Of a stretch of 64,000 nt of DNA, positions 34,890 through 46,333 are shown piece by piece; position 1 is the stretch's first letter; every line of letters starts with the position of its first letter. The notes under the pieces were generated by a model, which was not told where the DNA came from, searched no databases, and worked only from the letters and a program-made list of their open reading frames with translations. Location of the stretch: NCBI GenBank assembly GCA_963930645.1, contig OZ005653.1, positions 214,388,184-214,452,183 of the forward strand. Reading direction: 5' to 3'. This DNA is from Salticus scenicus (lineage: Eukaryota; Arthropoda; Arachnida; Araneae; Salticidae). Position numbers and translations under genes: made by a program.

Positions 34890-35790
34890 ATGACAATCAA
34901 AAATATTTTAATACGTGAGATGGCAAAATAATTAAATGATGACGAAATATTGGTAAAGGATTTTTAGCAATATATAACGTTTTTTGGCGGTTTAAACTGG
35001 AAATTTGGTTTTAGGCGGCCATGTTGCTCATCCAAGCGAAATGACCGTAAGTTAAAAAGCCATTGCTTATAAAATCGGATTGAATTACACGTAGAACATA
35101 ATAAAGATTCAGAAAAAGTGTTTAGCAGCATAATTTCTTTAACTACAGTACAGCAAATATTATTAAACAAAGCAGGTTTAAATGATAGAAAATTTGAAAA
35201 AATGTCATTCTTAGTGAAGATAATTTAGAAAGCAAGACCTCAGAGGGCTAAAAAAATTAAAAACTGATTAGTTAATGATTGGGCTGAACTAGTTCTCTTT
35301 GATGATTCAAGTTTAACTTATTTAGAGCTAAAGAAAACAAGCAGATCTGACAACGAAAATATGACCGACTCAATGAAAACCGCACTTTTAAAACAGTGGC
35401 CCATTTTCCGTACAATATGGTACGGAGGTGCATAACTTTTAAAACAGTCGGCCAAATTTTTATGCGCAAGGGATCAATTAACTCGAAATAAAACACAATC
35501 TTTATAAAAGTGGTGTCTGACCGGCTATTTTAGAGGTATCTTGGACATTTCTGCAAACAGAATTTCAAGAGACAATGCACCTAACTATATGACGTCTGTG
35601 GTAAGTTTATGCACTTCAAACTGTCAAAATTTCCTATCCATTCCCATGAGAACCTATAATTCTGTTAATAATCATGCCTTTTTTTACTTTAAGTTAAATC
35701 CCACAAAGGATATAGTAGAATTTCTTCTTTACCAGACAAGAAAAATAGTCCTAATAGCGATACGGCCGAAAATGTTTCTTCTATAAAAAA
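34890..35790 (+). pseudogene. Tc1-like transposase, heavily broken
   Basis: Recognisable pieces in order: AGLNDRKFEKMSFL-like text at about 35170, VNDWAELVLFDDSSLTYLEL (the 'W..V.fSDEs.f' region with the first catalytic Asp) at about 35268-35330, and SRDNAPNYMTSVV (QDNAPxHTS, second Asp) at about 35565-35605. The third catalytic region could not be placed. Many stops and frameshifts. The family is Tc1-like (IS630-Tc1-mariner superfamily). Confidence 0.6.
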
Positions 35791-35799
35791 GGCCGGGGA

Positions 35800-36290
35800 A
35801 AGGGGAGAGGATTCGAAATGTGCAGCCTATAACTCTGCCAGAACTAGAAAAGAATTATTTGTGATATTTGGCACATTGAAATTTCTGAGATTTATTTTAA
35901 AACACTGTATAAAACTATGCCATTGTGCATTAAAGCAGTAATTCCATACGAAGGTGGAATTAACCTTTGCAGAATACATATTTTTAATAAGAAATTGCTT
36001 AGATCTAACAATTAAACAGTTTTATTTCATATGTTAAAATATAACTCGTTTATTTCATATATTAAATCATAATAGAATACAAAGTGTATGGTTATTGCAT
36101 TATGTTCAAGATTTTTAAAAAGTACTTCGTAGAGTGTAATAAAGCGAATTATTAAATCGAAAATCTACATAGGTAACATTTCTGCCTTTTGGTATTATGC
36201 AAACAAGACAGTTTTATTTGTTTCAAACATTAACTTTAAAGTTATTACAAATAAAAAAGTTATAAGTCATTTTTTTTCTACAGTGCGACC
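35800..36290. other. Tc1-like 3' non-coding part
   Basis: AT-rich stretch between the transposase remnant and the HINE-D insertion, ending in the inner part of the right TIR (cagtgcgacc). Nothing else recognised. Confidence 0.45.
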
Positions 36291-37628
36291 TTTTTAGTTT
36301 CCCATCATACTATAGGTATGGGGAACTTAGGTAATCGTGAAAATTTTCGACCTCGGTTTTTTGACTTTTCTACACGTTTTTAGGTGTGAGGAATCCGAAA
36401 ATGACAAAATTTCTATGGTGTCTGTCTGTAGGGTGTCTGTTAGTGTGTTAGTGGGTCAGTACGTTAGTGTGTTAGTCCGTTAGTTTGTTAGTCTGTTAAC
36501 ACGATATCTCACGAACAAATAATCGCAGAGAGGTCAGACCAGTTTTAAAATATTACTTTCGATACTGACAAGAACCCTATTTATTTGGAACATTCGAATT
36601 AAAAAACTTCGCAAGTTATTAGAAATTTACAATTTTCTTAACATGGGAGAATAGGACAAAAATTCACTTAAACGTGCATTAAATGGAAACTTTTTACTGT
36701 AAAAATGTCAGACCAGTTTTAAAATATCAGTTTTGATGCCGGAATGAATATCAGTAACTATAAATATGCTACTTTGAAAATTTCGCAAGTTATTGGAAAT
36801 TTACGAATTTCTTAACATGGCAGTAGAAGGTAAAATTTCACATAAACGTCAGTTTTGAGCGATATTTTCATGGTAAAGATGTCAGACTACTTTTGAAATA
36901 TTATTTAGGACACTGGCATGAATATTAATAACTATGAATTTTCCAATATAAAAATTTCGTAAGTTATTGGAAATTTACGAATTTCTTAACATGGCAGTAT
37001 AGGGCAAAATTTCATATAAACGTCAATTTTTAGGGATATTTTCATCGTAAAGATGTCAAATGACTTTCGAAATATTATTTAGGATACTGGCATGAATATC
37101 ATAGACTATGGTTTTTCCATTTTAAAAAATTCGTAAGTTATTTGGAATTTACGATTTACTTAACATGTCAGAATAAAGCAAAATTGAGCATAAATTTCCA
37201 TTTTGAGGATCATAAATACATTAGACAACTTCAAAATTACATTTATGATATTTGTTTGAACATGATTGAATTCAAATATTCTATTAGGAAAATTTCGTAA
37301 ATTATTCGTAATTTACGATTTTATCAACATATCGAAATTGTAAATTTTTCATATAAGTATGAATTTTGAGGATTATTGCATTGGAAACAGTAGCATGAAA
37401 ACTAAACAACGGAATTGACCCTGATAAAATAAATTAATAGATTAGATTGAGATAAATATATCGAAGTGAACGGTGGATAGCCTATTAGGCGGGGATTTCA
37501 TTCTGTCACTGTACCAAGCTTTGGTCAAATTCATTTCTTTTAACATGGTTATAATATGTCTCGCACTAGAAATTTATAAGAACATATACATGATGGGGAA
37601 CTGAGCAGAGTCCACCTATGCCAACTAG
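36291..37628 (+). mobile_element. Helentron-like element HINE-D
   Basis: 5' tip TTTTTAGTTTCCCATCATAC, hairpin partner ggtatggggaact, then tgaaaattttcgacctcgg and acacgtttttaggtgtg, the shared 5' block. Near 36420-36500 a degenerate gtctgt/gttagt repeat replaces the GTCT microsatellite. The 3' side has catgatggggaact, near-perfect inverse of the tip, then cagagtccacctatgcc, AACTAG and a T-run. Four ~165-bp internal repeats (cgcaagttattggaaattta, ttaacatggcagtat) follow. It sits in the right TIR of the Tc1-like element. Confidence 0.7.
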
Positions 37629-37683
37629 TTTTTTTTTTTTTTTTTTTTTTTCTTTATCGCTTAGTGTATATAGATTTTTCTTA

Positions 37684-37989
37684 CCACCTCCCCCCCCCCT
37701 GGTGTTTTTTTTTTTCTTTTGTAATATCTGTTTTTAATATCTTGAAGTTAAAACCTTTTGAATATTTATTTATTTATTTATTTTCATTGAGAAATAAAGG
37801 AAAGATGAAAAATATGTTTTAATCCCGTTCTTAGCAGGGGGAGGGGGGGGGGGATATTAAAAAAAAAATATGCCAGAAATCTTCGAGTGTAATTAACAAC
37901 TTCCCAAAGTTTCATGACGATCGGAAGAATGGCGTTGTAATGCATAAAGGGCAGACAGACATGCATCCTTTTTACATATGATATATAGA
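37684..37989 (-). mobile_element. Helitron 5' end fragment
   Basis: Minus strand: A|TCTATATATCATATGTAAAA, then ggatgcatgtctgtctgccc and the typical 'cattcttccgatcgtcatga' sequence found near Helitron 5' ends, then a poly-C run (37838-37852). The 3' end was not identified. Confidence 0.55.
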
Positions 37990-37997
37990 TTGTTTTG

Positions 37998-38118
37998 TTA
38001 CTAGTTTCTTGCTTGTCCCAATATGGCCGCCGGACGTTCTAAGTGCCTTACAGTTACTTCATTTTTCCTCATTCCAGATAGTCGCCTGATCGGGTCTAAG
38101 TGATTCCTTAGTCTGTGG
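37998..38118 (-). repeat. Dispersed repeat X, copy 2
   Basis: Minus strand: ccacagactaaggaatcact, tagacccg, then gcggccatattggg. Same order as 28095-28195. It directly abuts the 3' side of the minus-strand Tc1-like fragment. Confidence 0.6.
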
Positions 38119-38648
38119 AACAAACAGCACTGTTTGACATATTCGGGTACAGCACTTCATGAAGCTTCAACAGTATGCCACAGTTCATAGACCGTAGCTG
38201 CTGGTGAGTGATGGCGAGCCACTCCCTTATCAACTATTAAACAGTCATTTTTATCGGTGCGAGATCAGGAGAACACGCTGTCCGGAGCAACGGTTGAACA
38301 CATTCTGCATCAAGGAAGGTCCACACAATACAGACAACTTGCGGTCGTACATTATCCTGCTTAAATATTGTGTAAAAGAAGTCTAGAATATAGGGCAGAG
38401 GGGCGAGCCTTAACTCACCAGAAATTTAATGGCCGCTACATAATCAAGATGTATATCCAATGAGACCCCATACAATCACTGCAGGTGATGGACAGTGTGA
38501 CGATGTCGAATCCCAGCTGGTGATGTGCATTATTCACAATGCTCTTAAATACGGATGAGCCAATCTTGACGCTGTAAACAGGATTGTGATTAGTCTGAAA
38601 AGCGACTTCACGCCATTTCTGCGTCCAGCTTCGCCGTTGATCACACAT
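38119..38648 (-). pseudogene. Tc1-like transposase fragment (left of a head-to-head pair)
   Basis: Minus-strand translation gives RRSWTQKWREVAFQTNHNPV ('WT.eWr.V.FsDES.f'), then in other frames IVWGLIGYTS, RPLLRTACSPDLAPI-like text and SMNCGILLKLHE (the C-terminal 'vdeLw..v..aW'). The piece QDNVRPQVVCIVWTFLD has the second catalytic Asp. This is the C-terminal half of a Tc1-like transposase common in arthropods. It stops at repeat X. It and the plus copy are ~80% similar by eye. Confidence 0.7.
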
Positions 38649-38651
38649 TTA

Positions 38652-39273
38652 AAGCGCCCATATCAGTGATGCAGTTTTGAGGGTAAACAAAATTTTGGTA
38701 GCCGCATATTGGGTCACTACCTGGAGTGATGGTATGAGGTACCATTGTATAAACGCCTCGATCACCTCTTGTTTTCATTCCGCCACACTGAATACCCGCC
38801 ATTACATTTTTGATGAGCTAAGGCCCATGTTTTGCCCTATATTCAAGGCCTCCGAAGCGCAATATCCGCAAGTTGTCCGTATTGTACAGACCTTCTTTGA
38901 TTCAGACTATGTTCGACTGTTGCTCTACCCAGCGCGTTCTCATGATGTTGCACCAATGAAAATGACTGTTTAATCGTTGGAAAGCGACTGGTTCCCCACT
39001 ACTCACCAGTAATTACGATCGATGAATTGTGGCATTGTGTTGAAGCTTCATGAAGGGCTCTACCCGTACATGTCATCCAATCGCTTTTTTGTCAATTTCA
39101 AATCAGATAAGTGCTGTTATTGCTCACAGAGTTTGTTGCATTATATAATGTTTTCTCAGTACATGAAATTTTAATCAATTGGTTTTCCTACTATAATGTA
39201 TGTTCTGTCCAATAAATATTATTCTAATTTTCGCATCCCTTGTTGGTGTTGCAATTTTCACAATCATGAGTGT
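38652..39273 (+). pseudogene. Tc1-like transposase 3' half with TIR
   Basis: Plus-strand pieces: NKILVAAYWVTTWSDGMRYH, then HYIFDELRPMFCPIFKASEA, VVRIVQTFFDSDYVRLLLYP, ARSHDVAPMKMTV and SMNCGIVLKLHEG. These match the left fragment domain by domain, in opposite orientation. The catalytic QDNA motif is degraded (here EAQYPQ). After the stop come ~200 bp of 3' DNA and the right terminus caatcatgagtg|TA, the inverse of the end at 27910. Nonfunctional. Confidence 0.7.
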
Positions 39274-39605
39274 ATATATATATATATATAAAGAAATGTC
39301 TTTATATGTTTTCTGTTCACCAACTTTTAACCTTTTTTTAATACCTGGAAGATTTCGAAGTTGTGAAAAGGTGAAAAATTGAAACACAAAACGAGGGAAA
39401 ATTATTACGATAATAACGAAATTATTTTATTTTATTGGAAGTATCTACATTATCATTGGTCATAAGGGGTAATATTTTAGGTTATTTTTTTATATCTTTT
39501 TTTATACCTGATGATTTAATTTACATTTTCTTTACCAATGTTTTCATAAATTTTAATCATTGTTTCATATCCTAATCGTAATCTTCGTCATCTGAATTTT
39601 GAGGT

Positions 39606-39646
<41 letters not shown>

Positions 39647-40318
39647 CTGTGCTGTTAGAAAAGAAATATATTTATATATTACTAAAGGACATACTTATTT
39701 ACATAAAAAAATTTTAATCATGTTTCTTCCTTTCATTTTTAATTTATAAAACTTTTAATGCTGAAACATTTTACACTTAATAAAGTTTAAAAAAAAATGT
39801 GAACGTAAGGTGAATTTCTTGAAGGCTAAAATTCAAAATTGTAATTTAATAAAAAGCACAGTTTTATTAAAATAAAGAAAAAAAAATCCGATACAATTAA
39901 AAAAAGTATCTGTAATTTCTTTGGAGATAATGCGCACCATATTAAATACTGACACTTTCCCGCTTTTTGTATTGAATTTCTGAGATACTTCAAAATCTTT
40001 AATTCTTCTGCTGTGATTATAATGAAATTTAGCGTTGTGATTGAGTCCGAAAAAGACAAATGTTTCTTATTTCAATTACTAATAATACTTTCATTTTTAT
40101 TTTTAAATAAAACAAACGTAATAACTTTATTTATTTTATTTAGAAAATTTTCGACTGCATGAAAAGTACAATAATACTTCATGTATATCAGTTTCAGTTT
40201 GCAATTGACCCAAACACAAATACAATGATACATAAATGTCTCATATTTAGAAATAAAATCAAAAGTAAAGAAATTTATTTATTTATTTTAATCCTTAGTA
40301 TCCAGTATTTTTAATATG
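39274..40318. other. AT-rich DNA with long poly-T
   Basis: Poly-T of 42 bases at 39605-39646, AT-rich flanks and short chance ORFs. No gene or transposon end was recognised. Confidence 0.5.
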
Positions 40319-40639
40319 CTAGGGGGCTCTGCCCCCTGCTCGCTCCGCTCACCAACCCCCGAGTGAAATTTTGCCTCCCCCCCGAGTAACTTTACTTATT
40401 AACACATGCAGAGCTCTGCTCGCCTATTCGCTTCGCTGTTTTCTTTCACTGAAAATGAATATTAATAGTGCATATTACAAGACAAAAGCAGAAAATTACT
40501 ATGGAAATCATCATATTCAAAGTCAAATTGAAATATATAATATTTATATATTTTTTAATAGAAAGATATCCATAATATCTGAACCATTTTGCATTACAAC
40601 TTTAGTATATGAGCCATTTTATTTATTTTTTACAACTTT

Positions 40640-40925
40640 AGATCCGGACCGCGGTACCCCTTCGTAATTGGAAGATTGCGGTTTCGGTTCTCGAGCAGGC
40701 CAAAGACCGTCGTGTACACTGATGGTGGCTGATGCGCGTAAAATATGTCGTGGCCGCAATATCCTCCATGTTCCCATCAAAATTATACCTCTGGGGATCA
40801 CTGAAACAGGGGGACCATCCCCTTCGTGTTGGACCAGTATTGTGGTGACATGTCTCCGGAACATCCGTGGGGGTGCATCCCAGACCGTCGCCAATTATCC
40901 ATTTCGCAGTAATGATGCGAAGTCC
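40640..40925 (+). mobile_element. tRNA-related SINE, copy 1 in Helitron
   Basis: Aligns with 41085-41580: tcgtaattggaagattgcgg, aaagaccgtcgtgtac, gtggccgcaatatcctccat, gttcccatcaa, ctggggatcact, ccggaacatc, gtgcatcccagaccgtcgcc and aattatccat. The head has a weak B-box-like ggtttcggttctcgag. Open frames on both strands (40619-41102) are by-products. Confidence 0.55.
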
Positions 40926-41084
40926 AACACAACATACCTAATTATCTACCTACTTACAACCATGGATCATATTTTAATTTTCCCGTGTAAGAAAAATAAT
41001 TTTCTAAAAGTAGAGAAAAATAAGTTTATATTTATTTTCTTTCTTTTTTACATCCATGGTTTCGGGCAGGGGACCCTAGTCTGT

Positions 41085-41580
41085 AAAGCGCCGAGCACGT
41101 AATTGGAAGACTGCCGATTCGATACTTGAGCCGGCCAAGACCGTCGTGCACAGGAATCGTGACTGGTGCACATAAAATTTTAATAGAAAGAAATCCATAA
41201 TATCTGAACCATTTTGCATTAAAACGAAAAATCATCCCGAACCCCATTTGCATCCCGAAACCATGTCGTAACCGCAAAGTCCTCCATGTTCCCACCCACA
41301 CTATAACACTGGGGATCACCAAAGCGGGGGGGGGATCCCTTCCGGGAAGGATCAAAATTATGATAGCATGTCGTAACCGCAAAGTCCTCCATGTTCCCAC
41401 CCACACTATAACACTGGGGATCACCAAAGCGGGGGGGGGGGGATCCCTTCCGGGAAGGATCAAAATTATGATAGCATGTGACCGGCACATCTTTAGGGGT
41501 GCGTCCCAGACTGTCGCCAATTACCCATAGAGTAGTACTGGTGCGACGTTAAATCGAACCTACCTACCTACCTACGTAAA
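41085..41580 (+). mobile_element. tRNA-related SINE, copy 2, internally duplicated
   Basis: Head gtaattggaagactgccgat with a B-box-like gattcgatactt. A 101-bp block (gtcgtaaccgcaaagtcctc ... gatcaaaattatgatagcat) is present twice, at 41264 and 41366, each with a G-run (9-12 G). The 3' end is gtgcgacgttaaatcgaacc followed by (TACC)n, a short-repeat tail as SINEs often have. The 162-aa minus ORF here follows the duplication and is not a gene. Confidence 0.6.
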
Positions 41581-42290
41581 ACCATGGATCATATTTTAAT
41601 TTTCCCGTGTAAAATGACTTCATGACAGAAGAACAACGTCACTGGGAGAAACTTTCTACAAAATGGCAAATAGAGTACCTTCATAAACTTGTGTTTTTAG
41701 TTAATAACTTCTTTTATTAAAATGATAGAATTTTCTAAGCTGCTGAAATGTCTTCCTTGGAGTATTCGGAACACATTCACTCCTCACATTACGTGAAGGA
41801 CCCTGCCCTCCGCTAGAAGATGCTGTCGCAGACAAAAAAATTTGACGCCAGTGACAGAAACTTATTTTTAATATATAGAGATACCATAGCTTTTTAAGTA
41901 TCTAGCTTTTTTTTCAAACCCTATTTTTTCCATTATGTAATTATGGTTAAACAAGAAGAAAATAAAATTTGAAATTTATGTACCTAAAGATTTTAAAGTA
42001 TCGTTAGATTTAAAAACGTATGAAATAAAATTAAAGGAATGAGTATCAAAGATACTTATAAAAATTAAATGTATATTATATCTATTTAAATTTCATGCTA
42101 TGTAACTTAACACTAGAAGGAAAAAAATAAATAAACAAAGGAGGTTTTTATAGTGCGCTGCTGTTGTCGCTGTTAGTAACTGCATTTTCTACTGATATTC
42201 ATTTGTATTTTAAAAAAAACATCTTATGTATTTATATTACGATTGCGGGGTGATAGCCATAATTTTTATTGTTTATAGCTTCCAAAATTC

Positions 42291-42291
<1 letters not shown>

Positions 42292-42375
<84 letters not shown>
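42292..42375. repeat. (TA)n microsatellite, ~84 bp
   Basis: Longest uninterrupted TA run in the window. Confidence 0.95.
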
Positions 42376-42377
<2 letters not shown>

Positions 42378-42564
42378 TTTCTTAATGTAATAGGTTAAAA
42401 TAATTGTTATAACATTCCGATGTTTTAGTGCAAGTATTACTTATGTATTTTAAATATTATAAGGATATTAAAAATATTAGAAGAAATTTGACACAAATTC
42501 CACACAGATGTGAATATAAATCTTTGTTAAAATACTTTAATGTTAAAATCTATTCCTTTTCTTT

Positions 42565-42599
<35 letters not shown>

Positions 42600-43194
42600 A
42601 AAATAATATGACGGAGAATATAATGTATAAAAACACTTTTAATAACTGGGTTTAATCACAATACCACAGCACAAAATCATATTTTGCTCCTACTACGCAT
42701 GCTAAGTTTGCATCCCATCATTTTTACATTTCTGCTGCATTGAATAACATACGTGTATTACGTTGCGGTTAATTGGATTAATTTTGCCACAAATGGATAT
42801 CTTCTGTAACGTATTTACAAATTATGGATAGTATGAACTTAAAAACCAGGATCGTTTTGTGGAATCCATCCACTACCAATCTATTATAGATGATAGATTT
42901 TTTATCACAAACTCTTGTTGATTTTGTTATAGGGACCGAATAGATTACCATGGTTACCATCTCCCTGTTTTTTCAGGGATTTTATGTACTAAAAATATTT
43001 TATTATAATTTTCAGTTTAATCATATGATCTAACAATGATATATATTAAAATATGGCTGTGAAAAGTATGATTTTAAAGTTCGAATTTTTTGCAAGCATG
43101 TGTAAACTTTACTCTGAAATATTATTTAAATTTTTGATTAGAGTCGAATGAGCGGACTGAAGGGTAAATGAACAGTATTTGCACAGAAATATTC
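42376..43194. other. AT-rich DNA, no gene recognised
   Basis: Poly-T of about 28 at 42566-42596. No coding or element boundary seen. The same applies to 41882-42291. Confidence 0.45.
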
Positions 43195-43198
43195 TTAA

Positions 43199-43402
43199 CA
43201 CTTTCAGGGGCGGTGGTATATATTTTATACCACCTAATTTCAGTTCTCGAAACTGCAAAAATTCATCTCAGAAATTTTATATAAAATTATACTTTTTTAC
43301 TTTATCTGAAAACATTCATTTATTACTTTTCTTCTAATCTTGATCTCATACTCTGGTGGCATTTGATTTTAAATTAACTTAAATTCATTGCCCCTGAAGG
43401 GG
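43199..43402. mobile_element. piggyBac-type MITE, copy B
   Basis: Bounded by TTAA (43195-43198 and 43403-43406). Left cactttcaggggcggtgg, right inverted ccccttcaggggcaatg. The interior caaaaattcatctcagaaat and ctggtggcatttgattttaa matches copies A (inverted) and C. Noncoding. Confidence 0.75.
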
Positions 43403-43406
43403 TTAA

Positions 43407-44725
43407 ACTACTTATTTGTAGAGATTAAGTACGGATTGAAGCGATGACCCCAGATTCACTTTAGTATATGATGTTGACAATGTATGTTTATGTCATGAAA
43501 CACACGAAACGCTGACTAAACCATACAGCAAACAATTTTTCAGGCCGGTAAGCATTTTTTCTGTAAACTGTTTGCATGGATTTGCATTAGATCCCTGAAT
43601 CTTCTGGCATCGTCCCTTATAATTATAAGTTGCCGTGATATTTTCGAAGACCACCAGCTACTGGATACTGAGACTCGTACTCACCGCCTTTATAATGATT
43701 TCAGGGATAAACTATTTCCGTCTATTTTGCTACCACATTCTTTATTCAATATTCTGTCCTCTAATTAATCATGACACATTACTATAAAAATACTATAAAG
43801 ATTTCTCTATGAAAATGATGGTAGAATGACACATAGAAATTTCTCCGCCCTAAAACTGCTCTGAAAAAAAATCTTGGATGACCTTACATATGTTCATTTT
43901 TTCATCACAGATTAATTGTTTTTTAGCAAAAAAAAAAAAAAAAAAAAAAAAATGAACATTGACATAGTTCCCAAATTATTTGTAAATGGCTGGATGAATG
44001 TCTCACAGATCTCCACGTAAATACATGTCAATGAAAGTCACTGGGATGCAAGAACGTTCTATAGTGTTTTAATTTTAAAAGAATAGACTTTTAAATAAAT
44101 ATATATATATATGCTGAAAAATGAAACGTTCTGAACATCTTGATTCCGATTTTATGATTCAACGTTCTTTGGTTAAAACGTCATAAAAAAAATGCGACTA
44201 ATGTCAGTATTGGACTTCATTGCGTTTCTTCCTCATTTTTTTTTTTTTTTTTGTTACTATCTACTAGATATCTTACGGTTAAAACTAATCTAATGGCTAT
44301 CTTATGTTCTTAAAATATTTGTACAATTCTATTTTCTAAAATGACTTAAGTGTTTAAAAATATTTCAAAATTTACTATTTATAAAAATTCGCAATTTTTT
44401 TAAAGGTTCAAACGATTTTGTAAAATTAACATTTAACTATATAAAACTAGTTAGTAGTTACTATATATCATATTACTTTGCAGATATCTTTATATAAATG
44501 TGTGTGTAAAACTTTATAGCAATAGGTGAATTTTTGTTTTCAAAATCTTGTGGATGGTGGCAAAAAATCCCTTTTGAGAAAGGAAGCGTTAAAGTTCAGA
44601 AATGCAATGAAGTTCAATACTAACATCAGCTACAATTTTTCTCATAAGTTTTGAACCACAGTACACAGAATCATAAACAAAGCATCAAATGTTCAAAGTT
44701 ATTCATATTTAAACATATACATATA
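43407..44725. other. Unassigned AT-rich DNA
   Basis: At 43440-43720 the sequence is less AT-rich but no frame stays open. Poly-A at 43928-43952, poly-T at 44239-44252. No element boundary identified. Confidence 0.4.
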
Positions 44726-46333
44726 CAGTGGTGGACATAATTATAAGACATCTCTCTAATTTGACAAATAGTGAAAGAAATGATTCAGAACTTATTCAGA
44801 AATATTTTATCAAATACGTCAAAAACATAAATTTATTCTGTTATCACACGTAATTGTTTTACAGAAATGATATTTTTATAGAGTTTAATAAAAAAAAATT
44901 AAAAATACCATGGACAGAATTATAAGACACCCTAACATTTTAATTAAAACACTTGCTTTTTTTCGAAAATAATGTGCAATATGCAAATTTTGCGCATTTG
45001 TTATGACGCCAGCAGTTAACTAAAGCAGACGATACCGATTTCACGCATTTACAAATATGTCACGAGGTACAGAATTAAAAGAATGTGAAATTCGCGAAAT
45101 TTTGATATTAAATGGAACTCGTGCTTCAATTAATAATATTTCAAAAGTTATTAAACGCTCTAGATGTGCAATTAGAAATATTTTGAAAAGAGGAATTAAT
45201 GGATCGGTGATTAAGAGATCTGGACGTACTCCTTGCTTGTCCTCGAGAGACAGACGCCATGTGCTTTTGCTCGCTATACAGAATAAAATGACCACTATAG
45301 GCATTAAAAATGCTTTAAAACTGAATTGTTCAAGGAGAACCATTCGCAGGGGGTTGCATAATGCGTCTTATGTGAAATATAAAAAAATGAAGGAAAAATA
45401 ACCGCTTCTAAGCCGGCACAAAATGGAGCGTCTAAACTTCGCTAAACAATGTATGGCTGGGGCCTCCAAATGGTACTCTGTGTTATTTTCTGATGAAAAA
45501 AAAAGTTTAACCTGGATGGTCCTGACGGGTTTCAATATTATTGGCATGATTTACGGAAGTCTCCTCATGTACTAATGAGCCGCCAAATGGATGGAGGTTC
45601 AGTAATGGTTTGGGCTGGCTTTTCGGCTCAAGGGAAAACGGATATTGTTTTTGTGCATTCTAGAATGAATTCTGAAAAGTATAAAAATCTTCTTAAAGAT
45701 CAACTAGCCATATACGGTGAACTTCTTTGTGGCGAAAACCACACTTTCCAGCACGATTACGCGCCGATTCATGCATCACACGAAATAAAACAAGTGGCTT
45801 TCAGAGCAACGTATCAATGTTCTCCCGGGGCCTTCTCGCTCCCCAGATTTAAATTCCTTCGAATACTTGTGGGGGATCTTAGCTCGTGCGGTTTACCGAA
45901 ATGGGAGGCACTGGGGGGGGGGGGGGGGCAGTTTATATGTGTCGAAGACATAAAGAATGCTATAAAATGTGCTTGGGAAGAACTGTTTTGCGATATTTTG
46001 TTAAAATTGATAGATTCGATGCCGAATCACATCTTTCATGTTATAAAAAACAATGGCGGCATAACCAAATATTGAATATCCGTGTTAGAGGATTTTCTTT
46101 TAGACCATTAGTGTCTGCTAATTATGTTGACCACTGTATTTGGAAAAAAACAGTTGGTGTCTTATAATTTTGTCCATTATGTTTTAAGTTTTTTCATTAA
46201 ATTATATGAAAATATCATTAATGTAAAATAATTATATATGATAACAGAATAAATTTATATTTTTGACGTATTTAATAAAACATTTTTAAGCTCTGAATCT
46301 TTTCTTTCACTATTTGTCAAATTAGATAGGTAT
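44726..46333 (+). mobile_element. Tc3-like element with ~200-bp TIRs
   Basis: Left end TA|cagtggtggacataattata. Inverted arms of ~200 bp: both contain aatttgacaaatagtgaaag, aaatacgtcaaaaa, aaatttattctgttatca and an inner copy of the tip (atggacagaattataagaca / atggacaaaattataagaca). Repeating the tip inside each arm is the IR/DR layout of Tc3 and Sleeping Beauty-like elements. The right tip has lost its outer ~30 bp, so it is immobile. The transposase spans 45057-46075. Confidence 0.85.
45057..46075 (+). pseudogene. Tc3-like transposase, four lesions
   Basis: About 1019 bp (~340 codons, full length). ATG at 45057 starts MSRGTELKECEIREILILNG, the DNA-binding region, open to 45398. An in-frame TAA (45399-45401) follows, but the same frame continues PLLSRHKMERLNFAKQC to LFSDEKK (first Asp). 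An A-run there shifts the frame before FNLDGPDGFQYYWHDLRK, then RQMDGGSVMVWAGFS and FQHDYAPIHAS (second Asp). Another shift at about 45830 precedes SRSPDLNSFEYLWGILAR with the catalytic Glu. After a G-run near 45910 the end is SMPNHIFHVIKNNGGITKY. Only a few lesions, so this is the best-preserved transposase here. Confidence 0.9.

Larger units (their letters stand above)
34638..37666 (+). mobile_element. Tc1-like element with nested HINE-D
   Basis: TA|cactaagcgacaaa + A-run + gccgcact at the left. The right end is ctttatcgcttagtg|TA (inverse cactaagcgataaag), and its inner part, cagtgcgacc, sits at 36281-36290 on the other side of the inserted HINE-D. Removing HINE-D leaves about 1690 bp, plausible for Tc1. 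The transposase inside is broken. Confidence 0.75.
40319..41881 (-). mobile_element. Helitron with SINE-rich interior (1563 bp)
   Basis: Minus strand: A|TCTCTATATATTAAAAATAA at the 5' end. The 3' end is gagcggagcgagcag plus the strong hairpin GGGGGC-aga-GCCCCC overlapping the final CTAG. The 5' tip and hairpin-CTAG are standard Helitron features. The base after CTAG is C instead of T, a mutation or an inexact end. The interior holds two tRNA-related SINE copies (40640-40925, 41085-41580). No Rep/helicase coding. Confidence 0.7.

Noticed and set aside
41032..41520. 162-aa minus ORF with an internally repeated segment
   Set aside because: The repeat is the 101-bp SINE duplication; open by chance.
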